DNA from: Gammaproteobacteria bacterium
GTDB lineage: Bacteria; Pseudomonadota; Gammaproteobacteria; SZUA-152
NCBI GenBank assembly: GCA_011321815.1
Contig: DROS01000033.1
Span: forward strand, 1-59,638
Length of the DNA stretch: 59,638 bases
Direction: 5' to 3'
Of this stretch, positions 1-7,599 are shown piece after piece; position 1 is the first letter of the stretch, and every line of letters begins with the position of its first letter. Both the position numbers and the translations under genes were made by a program. The notes under the pieces were generated by a model. That model searched no databases. It saw nothing but the letters and a program-made list of their open reading frames with translations, and was not told the origin of the DNA.

Positions 1-627
1 ATTAACAAGATCAATACTGTGTTTACGGCTGCGCAAGACACGCATACCCCGTTTCGGGCTTCTCAGGACAGCTGAGCTGTGGGCCATGCTGCGGACTTCA
101 CTTTTGTACGCTGTGCTGAGTTTTTCGTGGGCCGGTACCACCTTCCTGGTTTTGATTTTGTCACGCTGTTTTTTGGGGGCGTTTTTCCATTGCACCAGGC
201 TGTCGTTGTACACTTGCAGTGCCTCAAGGTAGCTTTTACCCCGAGCCCGGGAGGCGCCCAGCAGCCCTCCGGCAAAGGCTTTGAGCGTATCTTCATCCTG
301 CGGCAAAGAGTCTACAATGTGGCTCATGGCCAGGACTTCATCGCCGCTGTATTGTTGCAGCAGTTTGCTCAAAACACCCGTTTCTTCCGCGCTAAACCAT
401 GGCCCTCTGCCATTTACCCGGGGTATGCTGCGTTTGAGTTGCTGCTCCAGGTCATCGGGAATGGCCAGGCATTCATTGGCAAACAGGGGCCGGTTGGTGT
501 AGTGCCCGTTGTATTTCGCAAGCATTTCACATAGGGACTTTTGTTGCGCGGTTGTCGCATCAGGGCAATGTCGGGCAACAAAATCAGGTAATTTTTCGAG
601 TCTGTTAATGGCATGCAGTGTCGGCAT
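1..627 (-). CDS. Hypothetical protein, 3' end beyond the window
   Basis: An open frame of 209 codons runs from an ATG at 627 to the left edge without a stop, so the C-terminus is missing. A good ribosome binding site (AAGGAA, about 6 bases before the ATG) supports this start. The visible protein starts MPTLHAINRLEKLPDF. It is mostly polar and helical-looking, has no signal peptide or membrane segment, and becomes strongly basic after about residue 145 (runs such as KKQRDKIKTRK and SPKRGMRVLRSRK), which could suggest nucleic-acid binding. I do not recognise the family. It is divergent from ybiB, with 261 bases between them. A plus-strand frame overlapping it looks like its shadow. Confidence 0.6.
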   Translation of the reverse strand, partial: MPTLHAINRLEKLPDFVARHCPDATTAQQKSLCEMLAKYNGHYTNRPLFANECLAIPDDLEQQLKRSIPRVNGRGPWFSAEETGVLSKLLQQYSGDEVLAMSHIVDSLPQDEDTLKAFAGGLLGASRARGKSYLEALQVYNDSLVQWKNAPKKQRDKIKTRKVVPAHEKLSTAYKSEVRSMAHSSAVLRSPKRGMRVLRSRKHSIDLVN

Positions 628-888
628 GGGGCTTTTTCCTTCAACGTGGGCTGGAACGGATGTGATCGTTGCCTGATAGCAAAGGTGAAAATCAATGATT
701 TGAATGATCCCACACTGCTGCGATTAATGGCAAGCCTGGGTCTGAGAACCAGGGTGACTGCATACAAATAACAATAAAAAAAACAGTATGTTATCGTAGC
801 TGCTATCATTCGTGTTACGAATCAATATCGTGTATTACGCAAACACGACCACTAACAGGAACCAGATATCAAACCGGGTATTTTTATC

Positions 889-1896
889 ATGAACACCACT
901 GAACATCCTTTTGCACAATACGTGCGCATCCTCGGCAAAGGCAAAAATGGCTCTCGTCCGCTGACCCAGGATGAAGCTTTTGATGCCTTTCGCATGATTC
1001 TGGCGGATGAAGTCTTGCCCGAACAACTGGGCGCTTTCCTGATGCTGATGCGTGTCAAGGAAGAAGAACCGGAAGAACTGGCGGGGTTTATTCGCGCCGT
1101 AAAAGAAAGCCTGCTTATTCCTGCTGGCGCGCCGGAAATCCACCTGGACTGGTCCAGTTATGCGGGGAAGCGTCGCCACCTGCCGTGGTTTATTCTCTCA
1201 ACATTGTTGCTGGCGCAAAATGGCAGTAACATTTTCATGCACGGCGCCAGCGGCCATACCGCTGGTCGTATATATACCAAAGATGTATTAACAGCACTGG
1301 GCATTGCCCCCTGCACCTCGTTGCAGGAGTCCGCAGAACGTATCCGTGAAACCGGTTTTGCCTATCTGGATTTAGCACACCTGAGCCCCAAACTGCACAC
1401 GATCATCGAACTGCGCCCCATTCTCGGCCTGCGCTCTCCTGTGCATACCATTGCACGCATGTTAAATCCGTTCAACGCGCCATACATGATGCAAGGTATT
1501 TTCCATCCCGGTTATCGCCCCATGCACCAGGAAACTGCCCTGCTGTTGAAACAGCCGCATCTGGCGGTGATTAAAGGCGATGGCGGCGAGATCGAGCGTG
1601 ATCCCGATGCCGCCTGTTTAGTGCAAAGTGTACACAACGGTAAAATGTCTGATGAAGAATGGCCCGCCATGTTTGAGAAACGCCACATGAAAGATGCCGG
1701 GCTGGATGTACAGCGTCTGCGCGCTGTGTGGCTGGGTGAAGACAATGATGAATACGGTATCGGCGCAATCATTGGCACCACCGCCATTACTTTGAAAATG
1801 ATGGGGCGTGCAGATGACATAAGCTCAGCCGAGGCACAGGCCAAAACCATGTGGGAAGCCCGCAACAAAGATAACTTTGGCGCTGCGGCTGTTTAG
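889..1896 (+). CDS. ybiB: YbiB/TrpD2-like glycosyltransferase family 3 protein
   Basis: A 335-residue homologue of anthranilate phosphoribosyltransferase from the YbiB (TrpD2) branch. The helical N-terminal domain reads FAQYVRILGKGKNGSRPLT followed by EQLGAFLMLMRVKEEEP. The nucleotide-binding domain begins near residue 115 with MHGASGHTAGRIYTKDVL, where true TrpD has a glycine-rich PRPP loop. YbiB of E. coli is known as a nucleic-acid-binding protein without proven tryptophan-pathway activity, so an enzymatic role should not be assumed. It ends 21 bases before the dsrN-like gene, so the two are probably co-transcribed. The ribosome binding site at 889 is weak, but no better start is nearby. 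Confidence 0.85.
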   Translation: MNTTEHPFAQYVRILGKGKNGSRPLTQDEAFDAFRMILADEVLPEQLGAFLMLMRVKEEEPEELAGFIRAVKESLLIPAGAPEIHLDWSSYAGKRRHLPWFILSTLLLAQNGSNIFMHGASGHTAGRIYTKDVLTALGIAPCTSLQESAERIRETGFAYLDLAHLSPKLHTIIELRPILGLRSPVHTIARMLNPFNAPYMMQGIFHPGYRPMHQETALLLKQPHLAVIKGDGGEIERDPDAACLVQSVHNGKMSDEEWPAMFEKRHMKDAGLDVQRLRAVWLGEDNDEYGIGAIIGTTAITLKMMGRADDISSAEAQAKTMWEARNKDNFGAAAV

Positions 1897-1917
1897 TCAT
1901 TCGCACAAATCCACAAC

Positions 1918-3309
1918 ATGGCCCACCTGTTTATTTCCGCCGCCCACAAATCCTCGGGTAAAACCACCCTGAGTATCGGGCTTTGTGGTGCATTCCACCA
2001 ACGCGGACTCAGCGTGCAGCCCTTTAAAAAAGGCCCGGATTACATCGACCCCATGTGGCTGTCCCGCGCTGCCGGAAAAGATTGTTACAACCTGGATTTC
2101 CACACTCAAAGCCATCACGAGATACTCAGCGCTTTTGGTCACCGCACTGATTCGGCGGATATCAGTGTCATCGAAGGCAACAAGGGGCTCTATGACGGCC
2201 TCGACCTTGACGGCAGTAACAGCAACGCAGCACTGGTCACCCTGCTTGATTCACCGATCATTCTGGTCATTGATGCTCAGGGCATGACTCGTGGTATTGC
2301 CCCACTGATTCTGGGTTATCAGGCCTTTGAAAAAAATATCAATATTGCGGGGGTGATTCTCAACAAACTGGGCGGCAGCCGCCACGAGGCCAAACTGCGT
2401 GCTGTTATTGAACACTACACGGATGTACCCGTGGTGGGTGCGGTACACCATGACCCCATGCTGGATATCCAGGAACGGCACCTGGGTCTGATCCCCAGTA
2501 ACGAGGCAGCCTCCGTGGAAAGACAAATCCGGGCCATTGCCGATGTCATTGCCCAGCAGGTGAATCTTGATCAATTGCATCACATTGCCAGCCGCGCCAT
2601 CACACCCCTGCATCAACCCCTGCCTGTCACGGTGCCCGTCGTCCCGGATGTTCGTATCGGCATCGCACAGGACACAGCCTTTGGGTTTTATTATCCCGAT
2701 GACCTTGCCGCCTTTCGTCGTGCAGGTGCCGCACTGGTGAGTATCGACACTTTGCACGATGCGCGTTTACCGGAAATCGACGGCTTGTTTATCGGTGGCG
2801 GCTTTCCCGAAACCCAGATGCAGGCGCTGGAAGCCAACGTCACATTGCGCAATGACATACAGGCCGCCATTGAAAAAGGATTACCGGTTTATGCCGAATG
2901 CGGTGGCCTGATGTATTTGTCGCGCAGCATGCAATGGAACGAAAGCACATGCCGTATGGTGGGCGCATTGCCCATGGATACCCGCATGCACCAGCGCCCA
3001 CAGGGACGTGGTTATGTGCAGTTAAGCAAAACACACAATGTTTTGTGGCATGAGCCTGCCGGCAGCAATGAATTTATCAACGCCCACGAGTTCCATTATT
3101 CCTCAGCAGAAAATCTCGAAAAAACCACGCAATTCGCCTATCGGGTATTACGTGGACATGGAATGAACGGCAAACACGATGGCATTGTGTATCGCAACGT
3201 ACTGGCCAACTACAGCCACATGCGTAACGTGAAAAACAACCCGTGGGTAACCCGGTTTGTTGACTTTGTTCGCAGACAAAAAACCGGAAAACAGACAAGC
3301 AAATGTTAA
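1918..3309 (+). CDS. dsrN: DsrN-like siroheme amidase (CobB/CbiA family)
   Basis: A 463-residue ATP-dependent, glutamine-using amidase of the cobyrinic acid a,c-diamide synthase family. The N-terminal synthetase domain opens with the nucleotide loop AAHKSSGKTTLSIG (residues 8-21) and the substrate motif KKGPDYIDPMW. The C-terminal glutaminase domain has the nucleophile in YAECGGLMYL (Cys328) and the EFHYS histidine (His393). Two roles are known in the family: amidation of cobyrinate for cobalamin, or of siroheme to siro-amide for dissimilatory sulfite reductase (DsrN). No cobalamin genes are near, and the next gene on this strand is DsrR-like, which favours DsrN. It lies 21 bases after ybiB. 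Confidence 0.75.
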   Translation: MAHLFISAAHKSSGKTTLSIGLCGAFHQRGLSVQPFKKGPDYIDPMWLSRAAGKDCYNLDFHTQSHHEILSAFGHRTDSADISVIEGNKGLYDGLDLDGSNSNAALVTLLDSPIILVIDAQGMTRGIAPLILGYQAFEKNINIAGVILNKLGGSRHEAKLRAVIEHYTDVPVVGAVHHDPMLDIQERHLGLIPSNEAASVERQIRAIADVIAQQVNLDQLHHIASRAITPLHQPLPVTVPVVPDVRIGIAQDTAFGFYYPDDLAAFRRAGAALVSIDTLHDARLPEIDGLFIGGGFPETQMQALEANVTLRNDIQAAIEKGLPVYAECGGLMYLSRSMQWNESTCRMVGALPMDTRMHQRPQGRGYVQLSKTHNVLWHEPAGSNEFINAHEFHYSSAENLEKTTQFAYRVLRGHGMNGKHDGIVYRNVLANYSHMRNVKNNPWVTRFVDFVRRQKTGKQTSKC

Positions 3310-3382
3310 AATAATGGCAACTACGCAGTTTGAATTCTTTAAATACAACGCAAGAGTTTATTTTGCAAGCAACGGGCGTTAG

Positions 3383-3465
3383 ACATAATGGTTATTCCGG
3401 GATTTAATGTCATATTTATTACTGAGTATTGAACACAAAGTTCGCGAAGGCGCAAAGAAAATACA
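3383..3465. repeat. Dispersed CGCAAAG repeat, copy 1 (left part only)
   Basis: Between the dsrN- and dsrR-like genes. It starts with GACATAATGG, passes through TTACTGAGTATT, and continues with CACAAAGTTCGCGAAGGCG. The first 70 or so bases align with the copy at 54976-55092, including a non-palindromic head. The right arm seen in other copies is missing here. Confidence 0.6.
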
Positions 3466-3542
3466 AACAATGACATCCACCTAACTTAAATAACCCGGTA
3501 TTTTCAATACAAAAAATATCACTGCCAGAGAAAACACGACAT

Positions 3543-3875
3543 ATGAACATTATCAGCTTTTCCCCCGCCGCCATCGCACAGATAAAAATCAATATTCAGG
3601 CAAATGAATTCGACGCCATGGCATTGCGCATTGCCGCCACCATGACCGCAGATGAGACCATTAACTATGGCATGGGTTTTGATGAAGAAAAAGACGACGA
3701 TGTGCAATTTACCGATAACGGCATCCAGTTTCTGGTCAGCCCGGATTGCCTGGAGCTATTAAACGGCACACACGTTGATTATGTTGAAATTGAAAAAGGT
3801 CAGCATCATTTTATTTTCCTTAACCCCAATGATCCCAATTACAAAGCACCTACAGAAGAAGATACACCAAAGTAA
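3543..3875 (+). CDS. dsrR: DsrR-like A-type (IscA fold) protein without scaffold cysteines
   Basis: A 110-residue A-type iron-sulfur carrier homologue. The start MNIISFSPAAIAQIKINI and the core MALRIAATMTADETINYGMG follow the IscA pattern. However, the three conserved cysteines of IscA/ErpA are absent. The only cysteine is Cys69 (SPDCLEL), and the C-terminus ends in the FIFLNPNDPNY type of motif instead of the CGCGxSF tail. DsrR of Allochromatium is the known cysteine-less A-type protein, is encoded directly after dsrN, and is needed for normal dsr function. The adjacency to a DsrN homologue here supports the same identity. The protein is acidic, with a polar C-terminal tail. Confidence 0.75.
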   Translation: MNIISFSPAAIAQIKINIQANEFDAMALRIAATMTADETINYGMGFDEEKDDDVQFTDNGIQFLVSPDCLELLNGTHVDYVEIEKGQHHFIFLNPNDPNYKAPTEEDTPK

Positions 3876-3904
3876 GCCCGGGCCACATAAACCTATCTTG
3901 CACC

Positions 3905-5494
3905 ATGCCAAAGCAAAGTGAAAACAATGGTGGAAACAGCGAGCCCTTTCGGCCACTGTTAATCGGCCTGGCCTCAGTCCTGTTTGTAATATTGCTCTCC
4001 GCTGTTTCCACCCTCTTCTGGCCACAATACCAAACCATCCTGACGAGCGGCCAGATTGCGCTTGTCATCATCAGCTTTTTTCTCATTTTACGCTGCGTAA
4101 AATGTATGAAAAACAATTTACTCCTGCCTCTGGCACAATTGCGTGAATGGGCGCAACGCATGCGCAAAGGCGATCTTTCTGCCCGCGTTCCACAAGCCGG
4201 ACAAGGTGAATTTTCAGCACTGGCCAATGATATTAATAAATTCAGCGACTCGTTACGCACATTGACACGCGACATGGATGAACAGGTCAATAAACAAACC
4301 ATTATCCTGCAACGAAAAACCCGCTCACTGGAAATCCTGTATGACGTTGCCGCCCGCAGCAACTCCGCAAAAGACATTGATGAACTGCTCGTCGCTTTCT
4401 TAAATACCCTCACTGAAATTGTTTACGCTCACGCAGGCACAGTTCGCCTGATGAACGATAACCGGCAAATGCGTCTGGTGGGCAGTGTGGGGCTTGATAA
4501 TAATATCATCGAAAAAATCCGCCTCGTACCCATTGAACATTGTTTATGCGCACAGGAATTTTCCAAAAACATGCTGTTATGCCAAAACCACTTTGAACGC
4601 TGTCAAAGCAATGTCAGCGACCTGCTGTTTTCCGGTGATAACCTGGAAAATATCGCCATCCCTCTGCGCTACAACAATCGCACACTGGGCATTTATAATT
4701 TGTTTGTGGAAAAACTCGGGCTTACCGAGCGTGAAGATATCAAGGATATTCTCACCAACATTGGCCAACATCTCAGCATGGCCATTACCAAATCATACTG
4801 GGACGCAGAATCCCATCGTTTGTCCATCATGCAGGAACGTACCATGCTGGCCCACGAGCTGCATGATTCACTGGCGCAAACGTTGGCCAGCCTGCGCTTT
4901 CGCGTCAACCTGTTGCAAAAAACCCTTTCCCAGGAAAACGCCCCCTCAGATGATAAAGATACAAATGCACAAAAAGAGGTTGAGCAAATCAAAGTCGGGC
5001 TGGATGAAGCCAACTTTGAACTGCGTGAATTACTGTCTCACTTTCGTATTCGCATGGATGAACGCGGCTTGATCCCGGCAACTGAAGGCTTGGTGGAGCG
5101 TTTTAAAAATGAAAGTCACTGCCAGATATTTTTTCAGAACGAATGTCCCGAATTAAAACTGCCACCCGTGCTTGAAGTGCATATTTTACATATTATCCAG
5201 GAAGCACTGGCCAATATACGTAAACACAGTCATGCCAATTATGTGCGCATTTTAATGAGCAGCGGAGAATCCCCCTGGTTCCGCCTGCTGATCGAAGATG
5301 ACGGCAGGGGCATTGAAGCTGAAATCAACAATACCGTACCCGGTGAACATGTAGGGCTCACTATTATGCGCGAGCGGGCACAGCGCATTGGTGCTGAACT
5401 CAGCATTGAAAGCGACCCCGGCGAAGGTACCCGCATTGAACTGCGGCTACAGGATGTGCAGAATGATGAAAAACAACGCCAATATCTGCGATGA
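3905..5494 (+). CDS. NarX-type sensor histidine kinase lacking a periplasmic sensor domain
   Basis: A 529-residue HisKA_3-type kinase. Two membrane segments (about residues 19-38 and 47-65) are separated by only some 8 residues, so the large periplasmic nitrate-sensing domain of NarX/NarQ is absent. A HAMP domain follows (about 66-125), then a GAF-like domain (about 140-295) carrying four cysteines (213, 215, 226, 233). The dimerisation motif AHELHDSLAQ follows, with the likely phospho-acceptor His320, and then an HATPase domain with EALANIRKHS and EDDGRGI. It starts 29 bases after the dsrR-like gene and precedes a NarL-type regulator. Signal input is more likely cytoplasmic or within the membrane, possibly redox through the cysteines; that part is inference. 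Confidence 0.85.
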   Translation: MPKQSENNGGNSEPFRPLLIGLASVLFVILLSAVSTLFWPQYQTILTSGQIALVIISFFLILRCVKCMKNNLLLPLAQLREWAQRMRKGDLSARVPQAGQGEFSALANDINKFSDSLRTLTRDMDEQVNKQTIILQRKTRSLEILYDVAARSNSAKDIDELLVAFLNTLTEIVYAHAGTVRLMNDNRQMRLVGSVGLDNNIIEKIRLVPIEHCLCAQEFSKNMLLCQNHFERCQSNVSDLLFSGDNLENIAIPLRYNNRTLGIYNLFVEKLGLTEREDIKDILTNIGQHLSMAITKSYWDAESHRLSIMQERTMLAHELHDSLAQTLASLRFRVNLLQKTLSQENAPSDDKDTNAQKEVEQIKVGLDEANFELRELLSHFRIRMDERGLIPATEGLVERFKNESHCQIFFQNECPELKLPPVLEVHILHIIQEALANIRKHSHANYVRILMSSGESPWFRLLIEDDGRGIEAEINNTVPGEHVGLTIMRERAQRIGAELSIESDPGEGTRIELRLQDVQNDEKQRQYLR

Positions 5495-5787
5495 AACAAG
5501 GAACGCATATGGAATAACTTGTACAATTACACTACAGGGTTTTGCGTCTGCTCAAACGATATCACCGGACACACAGTAAGCCTGTGCAACGATTAAGATC
5601 ATTTACGCATGGATAAAATGGGCAAATCAGAATGTACAAATTATTTCATGACCAACAACAGGCACTTAAGACACGCTGGTGAGGTATTAACATCATAACG
5701 TCACCTCGGCCAAAAACATGCCGGAGTACCCAAGGCGCTTCGTGGAGCAGGCTCAAAGAGATTAAATTCCGCTAGAATCGTTGATAT

Positions 5788-6444
5788 ATGAAAGTCCAAC
5801 TCATTGATGACCATACCCTGTTTCGCCTGGGATTAAAAAACCTGTTGGAGCGTAGCGGTATTGACGTAATTGCCGCCGCCAGCACTGGCCAGGAAGGGCT
5901 GGATATAGTCCACGAAACCAAACCGGATGTTATTTTGCTGGATATGCGCATGCCGGATATGGACGGACTGGAAGTGTTGAAGAAACTACGTGATGCAGGT
6001 GTTACCGCCCCCATCAGCATGCTCACCACCAGCGCTGAAGAACGCGATCTGGTGGAATCCCTGCGCAGCGGCGCTCAGGGTTACCTGCTGAAAGACATGG
6101 ACCCGGAAGAACTGGTTGCCGCTTTGCACAATATTGTAAAAGGTGAAACCGTGGTCGCACCACAACTTGCCGGCACCCTGGCCCGAGTCCTGCAAGGAAA
6201 ATCTGCGATACCCGAAAAGAAAACGCCCTTATCTGCACTCACCCCCCGCGAACTGGAAATCATTGAACACCTCGCCTTTGGACAAAGCAACAAAGTCATC
6301 GCCCGTGAGTTAGGCATTACAGATGGCACAGTAAAATTACACGTAAAAGCCATACTGCGAAAACTGGAAGTCAGCTCACGGGTGGAAGCCGCCGTTATTG
6401 CCGTTGAACAGGGATTGGGGCGGCGGCGTATTTCCCCCTCTTGA
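5788..6444 (+). CDS. NarL/FixJ-family response regulator
   Basis: A 218-residue regulator. The receiver domain shows the acidic pair at residues 7-8, the phospho-acceptor Asp52 in ILLDMRMP, a TTSAEE switch region and the conserved lysine in YLLKDMDP. A LuxR-type helix-turn-helix follows (LTPRELEIIEHLAFGQSNK to about residue 205). It is very probably the partner of the kinase just upstream. A 293-base gap separates them, so it may have its own promoter. No Shine-Dalgarno sequence precedes the ATG. A TAGAAT hexamer at 5773-5778 would place transcription start almost at the start codon, so a very short leader is possible. Confidence 0.9.
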   Translation: MKVQLIDDHTLFRLGLKNLLERSGIDVIAAASTGQEGLDIVHETKPDVILLDMRMPDMDGLEVLKKLRDAGVTAPISMLTTSAEERDLVESLRSGAQGYLLKDMDPEELVAALHNIVKGETVVAPQLAGTLARVLQGKSAIPEKKTPLSALTPRELEIIEHLAFGQSNKVIARELGITDGTVKLHVKAILRKLEVSSRVEAAVIAVEQGLGRRRISPS

Positions 6445-6515
6445 ATCCATACCGCAACCAGCCTTCACTATCACAGACATTCTCCACACGGGAACACAAA
6501 ACGGAATAAAAACCG

Positions 6516-6836
6516 TTAAGAAAGGCTCACAATATTCCGGCTGATTTTATCCCCCTTTGTTGGCCGATGACTGGAAATATCAGCACGGCTCAAATTTGTC
6601 CATTTGACCTTTTCATCCATAAGGTCACCTGCTGTATGCTCTTTTAATAAAGTCAGGCATGCATCATTTATATCAGGCTCTTGTTCAAGTCTTGCAGTTC
6701 GCCCTCCCCCCCTTTTTCCGGCTAATGCAGAATGCAGAATGCAGGCTGCCAGGCTCTGTCGTTCACCACTTGCCTTGCTCGTTGTTTGGCGTGCTATCAT
6801 TCGTTTAATTGAAATACGTTGGCTACATGAAGCCAA
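6516..6836 (-). mobile_element. Remnant of an ISAzo13-type transposase
   Basis: A 106-codon minus-strand frame whose C-terminal half reads RGGGRTARLEQEPDINDACL, then LLKEHTAGDL and KVKWTNLSRADISSH. This resembles the start of ISAzo13-family transposases: a GGGRK.. stretch, a region of the ExxxRGDPxSPL type, then a (R/K)WTxLS motif. The frame stops soon after, and the rest of a transposase of about 400-500 residues is missing. I saw no terminal repeats. It fills most of the gap between the NarL-type gene and yaiI. The identification rests on remembered family motifs, not a search. Confidence 0.5.
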
Positions 6837-6847
6837 AATAATCTGAC

Positions 6848-7303
6848 ATGAAAATATGGGTAGATGCGGACGCCTGTCCCGTGGTGATCAAAGAGATTTT
6901 GTTTAAGGCAGCAAACCGTACCGGGGTGGAGACAACATTGGTGGCCAATCAATCAGTGCGTATTCCACCGTCACCGCACATTAATATGCTGCAAGTAAAA
7001 TCAGGCTTTGATGTAGCGGATGATGAGATTGTCAAACAAGTGAATGCGGGGGATTTGGTGATTACTGCTGATATTCCGCTGGCCGCAGAAGTCATTGAGA
7101 AAGGTGGCCTTGCGCTGAACCCTCGCGGCGAGATGTACACGGCCGATGACATCAAGGCCAAGCTGAACATGCGTGATTTTATGGATACGATGCGTGCAAG
7201 TGGTGTTAATTCCGGCGGGCCACCGCCTTTGAGCCAGAACGACCGGCAGGCATTTGCGAACCACCTGGATCGGTGGCTGACCCGACAGGCTAAAAAATCA
7301 TAG
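6848..7303 (+). CDS. yaiI: YaiI/YqxD family protein (DUF188)
   Basis: A 151-residue cytoplasmic protein of the widespread YaiI/YqxD family. Family signatures are [18 protein letters not shown] at the N-terminus, [10 protein letters not shown] in the middle, and a C-terminal [15 protein letters not shown]. The N-terminal aspartates and the later ADIPLA acidic residue sit where PIN/NYN-like nucleases keep metal ligands, but no activity is established for the family. It is a monocistronic-looking gene following an IS remnant. Confidence 0.92.
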   Translation: MKIWVDADACPVVIKEILFKAANRTGVETTLVANQSVRIPPSPHINMLQVKSGFDVADDEIVKQVNAGDLVITADIPLAAEVIEKGGLALNPRGEMYTADDIKAKLNMRDFMDTMRASGVNSGGPPPLSQNDRQAFANHLDRWLTRQAKKS

Positions 7304-7599
7304 CGGGCGGAACACCATGACTTTTTGCCACTCCAATTCACTCCCGGCCCTTTGTCGCTGCCACTCAATCAAGCATATACCCGTCGCAATTGAGATTCGG
7401 GTCTGATTGCACGCCCCGCTTCCGCCACGCAGAAAATATGACGCATACTTCAGCCTGAATCCCAAACGCCACGGGGATATCTGGCTAAACCTGGTGTTTT
7501 GTAAACGCAAAAATCACCAAGGAAAAGCTCTGCGCCTCTGTGTAACAGATGCCATGTTTTTGCGCCCCCACGCATGGGGCATGGGGACAAGAAGCAGGC
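7304..7599. other. Intergenic stretch with a degenerate CGCAAAG-type repeat
   Basis: No convincing gene is seen. About 7503-7550 (AACGCAAAAATC followed later by CTCTGCGCCTCTGTGTAACA) is a poor match to the dispersed CGCAAAG palindrome family. A GC-rich inverted repeat lies just beyond the deaD stop, but the T-run is on the wrong side for it to terminate deaD. Confidence 0.4.

Noticed and set aside
79-534. 151-codon plus-strand frame at the left edge
   Set aside because: It overlaps the minus-strand frame 1-627, which has a good ribosome binding site and more protein-like composition; the plus frame looks like its shadow.
1918-3309. Cobalamin gene cbiA/cobB
   Set aside because: The domain layout fits, but there are no other cobalamin genes and the neighbour is DsrR-like, so DsrN is preferred. 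It stays an alternative.
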